From the NCBI GenBank assembly GCA_964536835.1, contig CAZIAZ010000002.1, forward strand, positions 1-64,000: DNA of 64,000 nucleotides. The letters are read 5' to 3'. The position numbers and the translations under genes were made by a program. Under the pieces are notes generated by a model. It had not been told where the DNA came from, searched no databases, and saw only the letters and a list, made by a program, of their open reading frames with translations. The DNA comes from DAONFI01 sp035403485. GTDB lineage: Bacteria; Planctomycetota; Phycisphaerae; SM23-33. Below, one piece after another: positions 50,138-59,262 of this stretch. Position 1 is the stretch's first letter; each line of letters starts with the position of its first letter.

Positions 50138-50449
50138 ATGGCTAAAGCCAAATGCACGAAATGTAAAATTCGCCCCCTGGGTGACAAGGTCCTGGTAAAG
50201 CGTCTGGAGGCGGAATCCATCACAGCCGGCGGCATAGTCCTGCCCGATACCGCCAAGGAAAAACCCAAGCAGGGAACGGTTCTCGCCGTCGGCGAAGGCA
50301 GCCTGAACAAGGACGGCAGCCGTACCCCCCTTCAGGTCAAAACCGGCGATACTGTCCTGTTTACCAGCTACGCCGGAACTACCGTCAAAATCGACGGCGA
50401 CGAACTCATGCTCATGGATGAGAGCGACATCCTGGCAATCATTGACTAA
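50138..50449 (+). CDS. groES: Co-chaperonin GroES (Hsp10)
   Basis: GroES caps the GroEL cage. The 103-residue protein has the mobile loop EAESITAGGIVLPDTAKEK and the C-terminal LLMLMDESDILAI-type strand. The start at MAKAKCTKC has GAGGAG 7 bases upstream. The N-terminus KCTKCKIRPLGDK carries an extra Cys-x-x-Cys pair ahead of the usual IRPLGD; most GroES proteins lack it, so it could bind a metal or form a disulfide. No CIRCE (HrcA) operator is seen upstream; the 120-bp element is there instead. Confidence 0.93.
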   Translation: MAKAKCTKCKIRPLGDKVLVKRLEAESITAGGIVLPDTAKEKPKQGTVLAVGEGSLNKDGSRTPLQVKTGDTVLFTSYAGTTVKIDGDELMLMDESDILAIID

Positions 50450-50462
50450 ATAATTGTTAGGA

Positions 50463-50510
50463 CAGCTTTCTGACTTGAGGATAGGATTCCTCTAGCCGCC
50501 ACTCAAGCTG
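50463..50510 (+). promoter_or_regulatory. Two mutually exclusive stems between groES and the inserted gene
   Basis: CAGCTT (50463-50468) can pair with AAGCTG (50505-50510), and CTTGAG (50474-50479) can pair with CTCAAG (50502-50507). The right arms overlap, so only one stem can form fully. This could be a leader or processing structure that sets apart expression of the downstream genes. It is not a CIRCE element. Confidence 0.35.
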
Positions 50511-50544
50511 CCCATTTAGTTATCTCTTTTCAGGAGTATTAATT

Positions 50545-50835
50545 ATGGCAAAGGCAGCTGGAATTTTCATGGATGTAACAACGAGATGGGCGGAAAAGCT
50601 TCAAGTCGATATGACGGTTCTCGAATGGGCATTCGACAATCTTAGACATAATGCATCTAACGAAGGATGTCATAATTTCCCATCAAGAGATGATGTAGCC
50701 TCTAATGACATTTTCTTTAATGCAGTTCGCCGAATGTATGAAATAAGAACTGGCAGAGTGCTTGAAAAAAGTGAATATCCTATGCTCAGAAGAATGATTC
50801 TAAAAGTACATAAACAAGGTAAAACCCCAAGATAA
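50545..50835 (+). CDS. Unrecognised small protein encoded between groES and groEL
   Basis: This 96-residue basic protein begins MAKAAGIFMDVTTRWAEKL. I do not recognise the family. It is probably all-helical, with a patterned NDIFFNAVRRMYEIRTGRV and a basic C-terminus (MILKVHKQGKTPR); there is no signal or membrane segment. The gene uses AGA, AAT, TCT and CAT freely, unlike the GC-ending codons of groES and groEL on either side, so it looks imported. It has its own ribosome site (CAGGAG, 9 bases). groEL follows after 22 bases. Confidence 0.78.
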   Translation: MAKAAGIFMDVTTRWAEKLQVDMTVLEWAFDNLRHNASNEGCHNFPSRDDVASNDIFFNAVRRMYEIRTGRVLEKSEYPMLRRMILKVHKQGKTPR

Positions 50836-50857
50836 TTGCAGCTAGGAGATTATTGAA

Positions 50858-52495
50858 ATGGCAAAGAAGAAAATAATATTTGACGTAGATGCCCGTTCGA
50901 GCATTCTCAAGGGCGTCAAACAGCTGGCGAGAGCCGTCAAGGTCACCCTCGGTCCTACCGGCCGTGTTGTAGTACTGCAGAAAAGTTTCGGCAGCCCGAC
51001 CGTCACAAAAGACGGCGTGAGCGTAGCCAAGGAAATAGAGCTGGCCGACCCGAATGAAAACATGGGCGCCCAGATGGTCAAGGAAGTCGCGTCAAAGACG
51101 TCGGATATCGCAGGCGACGGCACGACGACCGCGACCATTTACGCCGAAGCCATCTTTGAAGAAGGCCTTAAAAATGTAACCGCCGGTGCAAATTCAATGG
51201 AACTCAAGCGCGGCATCGATAAAGCCGTCGCCGCAATCATCGACGAACTCGGCACACTCTCCAATCCCGTCAAGAGTTCAAAAGAGGTCGCACAGGTCGG
51301 CGCCTGCTCGGCCAACCAGGACGCCGAAATCGGCAAAATGATTGCAGATGCAATGGACAAGGTCGGCAAGGACGGCGTAATCACGGTCGAGGAAGGCAAA
51401 TCGCTCGACACCTATGTTGACCTCGTCGAAGGCATGCAGTTCGACAAGGGCTACATCAGCCCCCATTTCGTGACGGACATGGCCGCCATGGAATGCAAAC
51501 TTGAAAAACCACTTATCCTGATATATGAGAAAAAACTCACAGCCATCAAGGACCTTGTGCCGCTTTTGGAAAAAATCGCACAAGCCGGCCGGCCGCTCGT
51601 CATCATCGCGGAAGACGTCGAAGGCGAGGCGCTGGCGACGCTGGTAGTGAACCGTCTGCGCGGCACGTTCCAGTGCGTGGCGGTCAAGGCCCCGGGCTTC
51701 GGCGACCGTCGCAAGGAAATGCTGCGTGACATCGCAACGCTCACCGGCGGCAAAGCCATCATGGAAGACATGGGCATCAGCCTTGAAAACATCCAGATGA
51801 CCGACCTCGGCACAGCCAAGGAAATCCGCGTCGCAAAAGATACCACGACCATAATCGAAGGCGCAGGCAAGGAAAGCGACATCAGAGGCCGTATCGAACA
51901 GATAAAGACCCAGATTGAAACCACCACCAGCGATTATGACCGTGAAAAACTCGAAGAGCGTCTGGCCAAGCTCGCCGGCGGCGTCGCCCGCATCAACGTC
52001 GGCTCAGCCACCGAAGTCGAGATGAAGGAAAAGAAAGCCCGCGTCGAAGACGCCCTGCACGCCTGCCGGGCCGCAGTTGAAGAAGGCATTCTGCCTGGCG
52101 GCGGCACAGCTGTGCTGGCTGCCGTCAAAGTCCTCGACAAGGTCAAGACGTCAAACGAAGACGAAAAGACCGGCGTGGATATAATTCGCCGCGCATTGTC
52201 GGCGCCAATCAAGCAGATAGCCGCCAACAGCGGTCTGGACGGCAGCGTCGTAGCGATGAAAGTTATGGAAAATCCCGAAAAAATCGCCAATTTCGGCTAT
52301 AACGCGTTAACCGGCAAATATTGCGACCTCGTGAAAGACGGCGTAATTGTGCCGACCAAGGTTGAACGCTCAGCCCTGCAGAACGCCGCCAGCGTTGCCG
52401 GCCTTCTGCTGACCACTGACGCTGTCATCTCCGATTTGCCTGAAAAGAAAGACAAACCCGCCATGCCCGGCGGCGGCATGGATGACATGATGTAA
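50858..52495 (+). CDS. groEL: Chaperonin GroEL (Hsp60)
   Basis: GroEL encloses and folds proteins in an ATP-driven cage. The 545-residue protein has LGPTGRVVVLQKSFGSPTVT near residue 30, the nucleotide-binding AGDGTTTAT near 85 and PGGGTAVLAAV near 410. The tail ends MPGGGMDDMM, a short form of the GGM repeat. The start MAKKKIIFD has AGGAG upstream. It is separated from groES by the inserted 96-residue gene. A bidirectional terminator follows. Confidence 0.97.
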   Translation: MAKKKIIFDVDARSSILKGVKQLARAVKVTLGPTGRVVVLQKSFGSPTVTKDGVSVAKEIELADPNENMGAQMVKEVASKTSDIAGDGTTTATIYAEAIFEEGLKNVTAGANSMELKRGIDKAVAAIIDELGTLSNPVKSSKEVAQVGACSANQDAEIGKMIADAMDKVGKDGVITVEEGKSLDTYVDLVEGMQFDKGYISPHFVTDMAAMECKLEKPLILIYEKKLTAIKDLVPLLEKIAQAGRPLVIIAEDVEGEALATLVVNRLRGTFQCVAVKAPGFGDRRKEMLRDIATLTGGKAIMEDMGISLENIQMTDLGTAKEIRVAKDTTTIIEGAGKESDIRGRIEQIKTQIETTTSDYDREKLEERLAKLAGGVARINVGSATEVEMKEKKARVEDALHACRAAVEEGILPGGGTAVLAAVKVLDKVKTSNEDEKTGVDIIRRALSAPIKQIAANSGLDGSVVAMKVMENPEKIANFGYNALTGKYCDLVKDGVIVPTKVERSALQNAASVAGLLLTTDAVISDLPEKKDKPAMPGGGMDDMM

Positions 52496-52514
52496 TCAAA
52501 CATCCCCTCAAAAT

Positions 52515-52556
52515 AAAAGGCCTGTCGATATTTATCAAAAATGTCGGCAGGCCTTT
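52515..52556. terminator. Bidirectional terminator between groEL and gyrB
   Basis: AAAGGCCTGTCGA pairs with TCGGCAGGCCTTT (one mismatch) around an AT-rich loop, followed by T-runs on both strands (TTTTTGTTTTG on plus, TTTTATTTT on minus). It separates the convergent groEL and gyrB genes. Confidence 0.88.
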
Positions 52557-52586
52557 TTGTTTTGTTATAAAAAACAGAGAATCGCT

Positions 52587-55097
52587 CTACACATCCAGAT
52601 TTTTTACGGTAAGAGCGTTATCTTCGATGAATTGACGTCGTCGTTCGACGTTGTCGCCCATGAGTAATGAGAACATGCGTTCAGCATCTTCAGCCTCTTC
52701 GGCTTTGACGCGGCGAAGTATGCGACGCTCAGGATCCATGGTGGTTTCCCAAAGCTGTTCGGCGTTCATTTCGCCCAGTCCCTTAAATCGTTTTGTTTCA
52801 ATGCCTCTGCCACCCAACGTACGTACGCCGGACGCTATTTCGGAAATGTTGTTAAGTTCAAGCGATTCCTCTTCTGTAACCAGTACGTACTTTGCCGGAG
52901 CAAGGTCGCCAGTGACGGATTCTTCGCGTTTAATCAGGTAGTCGTCGATAAACAACTCTTTGGCGGCGAGTTTTTCGATTGTTTTTTCCATTTCACGGAC
53001 TTCATGCAATTCAGCCCGTTTGCGGACTTCGTGAACAGGCATGTTTTCATCGCTTTCGACATGGCCGTTTTCATTATCTTCAGTAGCGGCGAGCTTATCG
53101 GCGTGCTTTTGTAAAAATTCGGCATATTTTTCAGCGGAGGCAAAGAAAAGATTGCGGCTGTCCATGACCATCCAGTGCGTCGGCAGTTTGCCGTCAGGCC
53201 CGCGATGCTGCAAAAGCATCGGGAACGTAATGCCGCGACGTTCGAGAATATGAATATTGTCATTCAGACTGTCAAGCAACTCCACCACTTCCCGAAGTTT
53301 TGCACCTTTGAATGAGCTTACAACAACAGCCGGCGTTTGGGCCGTATCGTGGACTTCAAGCGTCGTGCCTTCCAGACCCAGATTCAGAAGCGTGGTTTGC
53401 ATCTGTTTTTCATTGATGACGTATTCTTTGTGTCTCTTCCGTGTAACAAGGTAAAGCGGCGGCTGGGCGATGAATATGTGGCCTTGCGTGAGAAGCGGTT
53501 TCATGTGGCGGAAGAAAAACGTCAAAAGCAGCGTACGAATATGGCTGCCGTCGACGTCAGCATCAGTCATTATTATAACCTTGTTATAACGACGTTTGTC
53601 CAAGTCGAATTCGTCTTCGCCTATGCCGCAGCCCAGCGCGGAAATGATGACCTGAATTTCGTTTGAACTGAGAATCTTGTCGAGCCGCGCTTTTTCTATA
53701 TTGAGAATTTTTCCACGCAGCGGCAGAATCGCCTGGGTATTGGAATTACGGCCCTGCTTGGCGGAACCGCCGGCGGAATCACCTTCGACGATGAATACTT
53801 CGGTCGAATCGCGGTCGCGGCTGCGGCAATCTGCCAGTTTGCCCGGCAGTGAGCCGCTGGAAAGCGCGCCTTTTCTACGGGTCAAATCGCGGGCTTTACG
53901 TGCCGCCTCGCGAGCCTGCAGGGCGGAGATGGCTTTGTTGATAATCTTTTTGGCTTCAGTCGGATTCTCTTCCAGCCATGCACCCAAAAGCTCATTGACC
54001 GTCGTGGTTATGAATGTTTCCATCTCGCTGTTGCCGAGCTTGGTCTTCGTCTGGCCTTCGAACTGCGGATTCGTGAGTTTTACGGAAACAACCGCCGTCA
54101 GGCCTTCGCGAAGATCGTCGCCTGTCGGTACGGTCTTGACATTTTTCATAAGGCTGTTGTTTTTCGCATAAGCATTCATGGTACGGGTGAGCGCAGAACG
54201 GAAACCCGACATGTGCGTGCCGCCCTCATGCGTATTGATATTGTTGGCAAACGAAAAGACGTTTTCCGTATAACTGTCGTTATATTGTATGACGATGTCG
54301 CAGGACATTTTGGCGGCTTCGTCGAGGCGGGTTATGCGGATAGGCTTATGAAAGGTGATTTTATCTTCGTTAAGATTTTTGACGAACGCCAGCAGGCCTT
54401 GCGAATAGCAGAAACTGTCTTCGCGGCCGGTCCGTTCGTCGTGAAGTTTTATGTTCAGGCCTTCGTTGAGATATGCCAGTTCTTTCAGCCGGCTGGCCAG
54501 TATTTCATAACGGAATTCCGTATCGGGGAAAATTTGAGAGTCCGGCTTGAACGTGACTTTAGTGCCGGTTTTTTTGCGTTTGCCGATTTTGGTCAATTCC
54601 TGCGTTTTTACGCCGCGAGAGAAGGTCATCTGATACACATCGCCGTCGCGGCAGACATCGGCTTCGAGCCATTCGCTGAGGGCGTTGACAACCGACGCGC
54701 CTACGCCGTGCAAGCCGCCTGAAACCTTGTATGCGCCTTCTTCAAATTTTCCGCCGGCATGCAGCTTGCAGAAAACCACTTCAAGTGTCGATATCTGCTC
54801 TGTCGGATGAATGCCCACCGGAATGCCGATGCCGTCGTCTGTGACCGACACCGACCCGTCGAGATTTATTGTCACGAGGATGCTGCTACAGCGGCCGGCC
54901 ATGGCTTCATCGATGGAGTTGTCGACGATTTCCCACACCAGATGATGCAAGCCGCGCGACGTGGTATCGCCGATATACATGCCTGGCCGTTTACGCACAG
55001 CCTCAAGGCCTTTGAGTACTTTTATCTGATTTTCACCGTATTCGACGGTGGCTTTTTTCTGAGCGTTCGTGACTTCTTCGGCCTGTTCCATGGCCAT
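52587..55097 (-). CDS. gyrB: DNA gyrase subunit B
   Basis: GyrB supplies the ATPase of gyrase, which adds negative supercoils. The 836-residue protein has the GHKL ATP site (EIVDNSIDEAMAG, then SGGLHGVGASVVNAL), the transducer domain, the TOPRIM signature IVEGDSAGGSAKQGR near 430 and TDADVDGSHIRTLLL near 510. An insertion of about 170 residues (roughly 560-740, with ENGHVESDENMPVHEV) lies in the C-terminal half, as in many Gram-negative GyrB. It ends FKGLGEMNAEQLWETTMDPE then RRRQFIEDNAL. It stands alone, away from gyrA and dnaA. Confidence 0.97.
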   Translation of the reverse strand: MAMEQAEEVTNAQKKATVEYGENQIKVLKGLEAVRKRPGMYIGDTTSRGLHHLVWEIVDNSIDEAMAGRCSSILVTINLDGSVSVTDDGIGIPVGIHPTEQISTLEVVFCKLHAGGKFEEGAYKVSGGLHGVGASVVNALSEWLEADVCRDGDVYQMTFSRGVKTQELTKIGKRKKTGTKVTFKPDSQIFPDTEFRYEILASRLKELAYLNEGLNIKLHDERTGREDSFCYSQGLLAFVKNLNEDKITFHKPIRITRLDEAAKMSCDIVIQYNDSYTENVFSFANNINTHEGGTHMSGFRSALTRTMNAYAKNNSLMKNVKTVPTGDDLREGLTAVVSVKLTNPQFEGQTKTKLGNSEMETFITTTVNELLGAWLEENPTEAKKIINKAISALQAREAARKARDLTRRKGALSSGSLPGKLADCRSRDRDSTEVFIVEGDSAGGSAKQGRNSNTQAILPLRGKILNIEKARLDKILSSNEIQVIISALGCGIGEDEFDLDKRRYNKVIIMTDADVDGSHIRTLLLTFFFRHMKPLLTQGHIFIAQPPLYLVTRKRHKEYVINEKQMQTTLLNLGLEGTTLEVHDTAQTPAVVVSSFKGAKLREVVELLDSLNDNIHILERRGITFPMLLQHRGPDGKLPTHWMVMDSRNLFFASAEKYAEFLQKHADKLAATEDNENGHVESDENMPVHEVRKRAELHEVREMEKTIEKLAAKELFIDDYLIKREESVTGDLAPAKYVLVTEEESLELNNISEIASGVRTLGGRGIETKRFKGLGEMNAEQLWETTMDPERRILRRVKAEEAEDAERMFSLLMGDNVERRRQFIEDNALTVKNLDV

Positions 55098-55242
55098 TCC
55101 TTTCTATCGTAAAAACAAATCCGCCGGGCTGCCGATTTGCGGTTAGCCGACGAAAAAATCAATCCTTTACGAATCACGATATTATGACAGAAACGGCAGA
55201 AAAAAGCGAGTGATTTTCGCCTTCTTTTATGTGAAAAAATCC

Positions 55243-56913
55243 TTATTTTTCGACGTTTTTAAGCGGCTGGACAGCGTTTTGCGACAATGTTGTTCCAGAT
55301 GAGTTAGTGACCAGGAAATTATCATTCCTGGAGTCGATGATTTTGACCGCCGGCACAGCCTGTTGCAGTTTTTTCAAATATTTCTGTCCGCTGACGAAAC
55401 ACCATATCGGCCGGCTGGAATTCAGTTCGGCAGTTAGATTTTCAAATGCGGCAGTATCGCGTTTGGATATTACCGGCGCAGTATAATGGCCGGTGTAAAA
55501 CATGAACGAAAGATTTTCGTCAGGATAAAGACAGACGTTTGTTGCTGCCTGCGGCAGCAGTTGTGCTTCTCTGCGGGACGAAAGAAACTCCAGACCAGAA
55601 GGAACGATATGCACCAGCATATATAGCTGCAACATTACCACGCATCCCGCCGACCAGTGTATGAATCTGACTCGTCGTTCCGTGCGGATAAACCGTGCCA
55701 TGCGGAATATCGCATAGAAAACAATCACGCACGGCACAACGGCAGATAAGTCCAGCCATCTGAATTTCCATTCAAAACCGACGATTACGACAGTCATTAC
55801 TGCAACGAATTCCATCAGTGTCCATGCGCCGATTCGCATGAGTTTGTCCGGCTGGCTTGACGCTGACCATCTGCCGACAAATACGCCCAGCATAACCATG
55901 AGCGGCGGAAATACCGGCAGGATATAGCTGACCAGTTTTGTGTGGCTGAACATGAAAAACAGCAGTGGCATGACCGTCGCCGTCATCAGGAATACGATAA
56001 TTTTTTCCCGTCCGGTTTTTCCGAAAAACATCGGCACGTATCTGATAAATGCGCCAGGAATGTACACGCACCACGGCAGGCAGCCGGCGAAAAGTATGGG
56101 AATGTATAAAATTCCCGGCCATGAATGACCGAGATCTCCGCCGCCGGTGACCCGGCCGAAATTTTCCCTGCCGAAAAACGCCCCAAAATATTCCGGATAT
56201 TTTATCGATGTCGCAATGAACCACGGACACGCCACCAGCAGGTAAATCGCCATGCCGGCGGGATTGAAGAATTCAAGTATGCGGCGAAACTGGCGCGTTG
56301 CCAGAAGATACGTGCCCACGACCATTACCGGCAGCGCCAAACCGGCCGGGCCCTTGAAAAGCGTCGCCACGGCAGCCCAGAAATAGAATCCGCGCCAGCA
56401 TGAATTGCCTGCGCGCCTGTCGACAACGGCACACGTCTCCCGCGATGCGAAATAATACATCGCCGCCCACATCGACGTCACGAACGGCATATCCATGCGG
56501 TAGTAACGGCCCATTATCCAGAATTCCATGCACGTCGCGAGCATAATGCCGGCAAGCATGGCTACCGATTTTCTCTCGAATTTCCGTACCAGCTTGTATG
56601 CCAGCACAACCGCAAACGCCGCAAAAATGGCCGACACTAACCGGCCGGCAAATTCACTGTCGTCCGTCAGCCACTGAACGCCAGCCGTCAGCCAATAATA
56701 CGGCGCAGGTTTGTTATAATAATTCTTCCCACAGAGCGTCGGCATCAGCCAATTACCCGATTGGAGCATTTCGCTGGTGGTCAATGCGCAGCGGGCTTCT
56801 TCCGGCTCGCACAAAGGAAAAGACGATATGCCGGGAACATACAAAAGTACGCACAGAAGAATCAGCAATAAAATGTTCCTGCGGTCGCTGTAGAGGTCGT
56901 TATTGCTCGTCAT
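55243..56913 (-). CDS. ArnT-like GT-C glycosyltransferase
   Basis: This 556-residue inner-membrane protein has about 12 hydrophobic segments and an opening YVPGISSFPLCEPEEARCAL with the acidic residues of the first periplasmic loop, as in ArnT/PMT enzymes. The next motif GNWLMPTLCGKNYYNKPAPYYWL is the family (x)YNKPPL(x)YW block. ArnT moves a sugar from undecaprenyl phosphate to lipid A. Here the sugar is unknown. It overlaps the LAB_N gene by 14 bases and faces a divergent GT2/deacetylase pair, which together suggest one envelope modification pathway. Confidence 0.85.
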   Translation of the reverse strand: MTSNNDLYSDRRNILLLILLCVLLYVPGISSFPLCEPEEARCALTTSEMLQSGNWLMPTLCGKNYYNKPAPYYWLTAGVQWLTDDSEFAGRLVSAIFAAFAVVLAYKLVRKFERKSVAMLAGIMLATCMEFWIMGRYYRMDMPFVTSMWAAMYYFASRETCAVVDRRAGNSCWRGFYFWAAVATLFKGPAGLALPVMVVGTYLLATRQFRRILEFFNPAGMAIYLLVACPWFIATSIKYPEYFGAFFGRENFGRVTGGGDLGHSWPGILYIPILFAGCLPWCVYIPGAFIRYVPMFFGKTGREKIIVFLMTATVMPLLFFMFSHTKLVSYILPVFPPLMVMLGVFVGRWSASSQPDKLMRIGAWTLMEFVAVMTVVIVGFEWKFRWLDLSAVVPCVIVFYAIFRMARFIRTERRVRFIHWSAGCVVMLQLYMLVHIVPSGLEFLSSRREAQLLPQAATNVCLYPDENLSFMFYTGHYTAPVISKRDTAAFENLTAELNSSRPIWCFVSGQKYLKKLQQAVPAVKIIDSRNDNFLVTNSSGTTLSQNAVQPLKNVEK

Positions 56914-57232
56914 TTGCGGCGATTTCCTTTTTGGCGGCGGCGCATTTTCTGGGATGAATATGTATGAAATATAGATTGCGCACGTAGATTATCAGATTCA
57001 GGCTGAACCCCGCGATAAAAACCGGATCTTTTCTGTAAATCGAATACGCCAGCAGTATCAGCGTCCCAACCAGCGACAGATACCAGAACGCCAGCGGTAT
57101 TATTGATTTTTTCGCTCTTTCCGTGGCAATCCATTGCACAATGAATCGAAGGCCGAAAACCACCTGCCCAAAAAATCCGACAGCCATCCAAATGTCAGCC
57201 GCCGATAATTTTAAAAATATTTTGCCGAACAT
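56900..57232 (-). CDS. Lipid A biosynthesis N-terminal (LAB_N) domain protein
   Basis: This 110-residue protein has three hydrophobic helices and belongs to the small LAB_N family that also begins some lipid A disaccharide synthases. IWMAVGFFGQVVFGLRFIVQW and the following SIIPLAFWYLSLVGT are the family core. Stand-alone members often sit next to DPM1-like glycosyltransferases and ArnT-like enzymes, as here, and may help flip or present the lipid-linked sugar; that role is inferred. The stop overlaps the ArnT-like start by 14 bases. Confidence 0.85.
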   Translation of the reverse strand: MFGKIFLKLSAADIWMAVGFFGQVVFGLRFIVQWIATERAKKSIIPLAFWYLSLVGTLILLAYSIYRKDPVFIAGFSLNLIIYVRNLYFIHIHPRKCAAAKKEIAANDEQ

Positions 57233-57262
57233 CGCTATAAGTCCATTCTTTTAAGATAAACA

Positions 57263-57298
57263 TAGAACCTATCCCAATAATTGTTACAGATAGGTTCT
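57263..57298. mobile_element. Smallest MITE-like copy, acting as a hairpin between divergent genes
   Basis: AGAACCTATC (57264-57273) and GATAGGTTCT (57289-57298) are perfect arms around a 15-base loop. The TAGAACCTATCCCAA start matches the family ends at 6722 and 5539. It lies between the divergent LAB_N and deacetylase genes, where both promoters must be. Confidence 0.65.
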
Positions 57299-57356
57299 TT
57301 AAAAAGTTCCTTCTACTGGATACCGCATGGGAATTATTATATAATTTCGGTTTCAT

Positions 57357-58217
57357 ATGGAAACAGGAAAAAAATGTAAAGTCATAATCAACGGCGACGA
57401 TTTTGGCCTTTCACGGCGGGTATCGGAAGGGATTATTCATGCCCACAAGTACGGCATTTTGACGTCAGCGACGTTTCAGGCTAACGGCGACGCATCCGAA
57501 TATGCAGCCTCACTGCTGGCGGAAGTTCCGACGCTCGGCGTCGGCGTTCACCTGAACATATCGCAGGGCCGCTGCATCTCCAAAGCCGGCATGAAACTGG
57601 CAGATGAAAGCGGCATGATGAACCACACTGCCGTAGGTATAATCATGCTTCTGCTTAAAAAGCCCAATCTCCTTTCAGCCGTCAGGGAAGAGTTTGACGC
57701 TCAAATACGACGTGCCGTTGCCATGGGCATTCGGCCGACGCACCTTGACACGCACAGGCACAGCCACGGATTTGGCCCCGTCTGTTCGATAGTGGCAGAG
57801 TTGGCGAAAAAATACAACATCCCGTTCATTCGTCGTCTTGGCGAACATCTGCCGTGGGTCGGATGGCCAAAAGCGCCGGCCAAACAGAAACACATATCCA
57901 ATATATTGACTTTCTTGGGCGATATGAACAAACTGCGTCACTGGAGGTTTTTCAGAACGGCTGGCACGTGGGGCGTGGCGCATACGGGCTGCATTACACG
58001 CGAGTGGCTGTTGACTGCCGCCGGCGCACTTGTAAAAGTCTGTCCATGTAAAACCATTGAAATCATGACTCATCCAGGGTACTGCGATGATTTGGACGAA
58101 TCGGTAACGAGACTTATCGAAAGTCGGCAGATTGAACTCGCCGCACTTTGCGACGACGACGTGCGAAAGGCGTTCGATGCAAACGGGATTGAACGGATAA
58201 ATTATGGAAACCTCTAA
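57357..58217 (+). CDS. YdjC/ChbG-like carbohydrate deacetylase
   Basis: This 286-residue protein has a (beta/alpha)-barrel with metal-binding residues in IINGDDFGLSRRV near residue 11 (Asp-Asp), HLDTHRHSHG near 128 (His pair) and IEIMTHPGYCDD near 232. The family removes N-acetyl groups from chito-oligosaccharides and hopanoid or lipid-linked sugars. Next to an ArnC-like glycosyltransferase, a role like that of ArnD, deacylating a polyprenyl-linked amino sugar, is plausible. Its stop overlaps the next gene by 14 bases. Confidence 0.85.
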   Translation: METGKKCKVIINGDDFGLSRRVSEGIIHAHKYGILTSATFQANGDASEYAASLLAEVPTLGVGVHLNISQGRCISKAGMKLADESGMMNHTAVGIIMLLLKKPNLLSAVREEFDAQIRRAVAMGIRPTHLDTHRHSHGFGPVCSIVAELAKKYNIPFIRRLGEHLPWVGWPKAPAKQKHISNILTFLGDMNKLRHWRFFRTAGTWGVAHTGCITREWLLTAAGALVKVCPCKTIEIMTHPGYCDDLDESVTRLIESRQIELAALCDDDVRKAFDANGIERINYGNL

Positions 58218-59190
58218 AAAAATAACATACAGCATTGTCGTCCCGTTCTATAACGAGCAGGACATAATCGAAAAACTTCATGACCGCCTTGTAAAGGTCA
58301 TGGATAGCGTGGGCGGCGAATATGAGCTTGTATATGTCAACGACGGCAGTCGTGACGATACGCCAGCCATATTGGAGAAAATCGCCACAGCCAATCCGCG
58401 TGTGGTTTTTGTAGACCTGCGGCGCAACTTTGGCCAGACTACGGGGCTGATGGCCGGTTTCGATGTGGCTGGCGGTGAAATAATCATCTCAATGGATGGC
58501 GACTTGCAGCACGACCCGTATGAAATTCCGATGTTCATTGAAAAAATTCGCGAAGGTTACGACATAGCCAGCGGCTGGCGCATCCGTCGCGGCGACAACT
58601 TCGTCATGCGCCGTCTGCCGTCCAAAATTGCCAACCGGCTGCTCGCCGCCGTCAGCGGCGTGGCGCTGCATGATTTCGGCACGACATTCAAAGCCTATCG
58701 CCGTGAAGTTCTTGAAGATGTCCGACTTTACGGCGACATGCACCGGTTTGTTCCGGCGGTCTGCCAACGGCTCGGCGCCAGAATCTGCGAAGTGCCCATA
58801 AAAAATGTCCGCAGGGCAGCTGGCAAAAGCAATTACGGCATTGGCAGAACATTCCGTGTTGCGTTGGACATAATCACGCTAAAATTCATCACCGGTTACC
58901 TCACGAGGCCTATGCACTTTTTCGGCCGCTGGGGCATGGCCAGTTTCGCCTTTGGCCTTTTAATACTTTTTTATGGCTTTTTAAGGAAGATTTTTGCGTG
59001 GAACGAGTTCCGGCTTTTCGAAGAGCATGGGCCGCTGATGGCATTGGGATTTCTTCTGCTGATAGTGGGCATGTTCTTTCTCTCGACCGGCCTCATAGGC
59101 GAGATGCTCATGCGAATCTATTTTGAAAGTACCAACGCCCGAACTTACGCCGTCAAACGTATCTTCCGGAACGCCAGGCAGGAAAAATGA
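58204..59190 (+). CDS. Family 2 glycosyltransferase, ArnC/DPM1-like
   Basis: This 328-residue enzyme has a cytoplasmic GT-A domain (residues about 8-230) with YSIVVPFYNEQDIIEKL, VYVNDGSRDDT, and the metal-binding D-x-D-type IISMDGDLQHDPYEIP, followed by two C-terminal membrane helices (about 245-265 and 280-302). This layout matches ArnC and related polyprenyl-phosphate glycosyltransferases, which load a sugar on undecaprenyl phosphate. With the YdjC, LAB_N and ArnT-like genes it completes a plausible lipid-linked sugar transfer route. Confidence 0.9.
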   Translation: METSKKITYSIVVPFYNEQDIIEKLHDRLVKVMDSVGGEYELVYVNDGSRDDTPAILEKIATANPRVVFVDLRRNFGQTTGLMAGFDVAGGEIIISMDGDLQHDPYEIPMFIEKIREGYDIASGWRIRRGDNFVMRRLPSKIANRLLAAVSGVALHDFGTTFKAYRREVLEDVRLYGDMHRFVPAVCQRLGARICEVPIKNVRRAAGKSNYGIGRTFRVALDIITLKFITGYLTRPMHFFGRWGMASFAFGLLILFYGFLRKIFAWNEFRLFEEHGPLMALGFLLLIVGMFFLSTGLIGEMLMRIYFESTNARTYAVKRIFRNARQEK

Positions 59191-59262
59191 TTTTCCAATG
59201 CGGCCAACCGTTATTCTCGACGCACACGACTGTGGCCTATTTTTTAAGATGTAAGAATTTTT

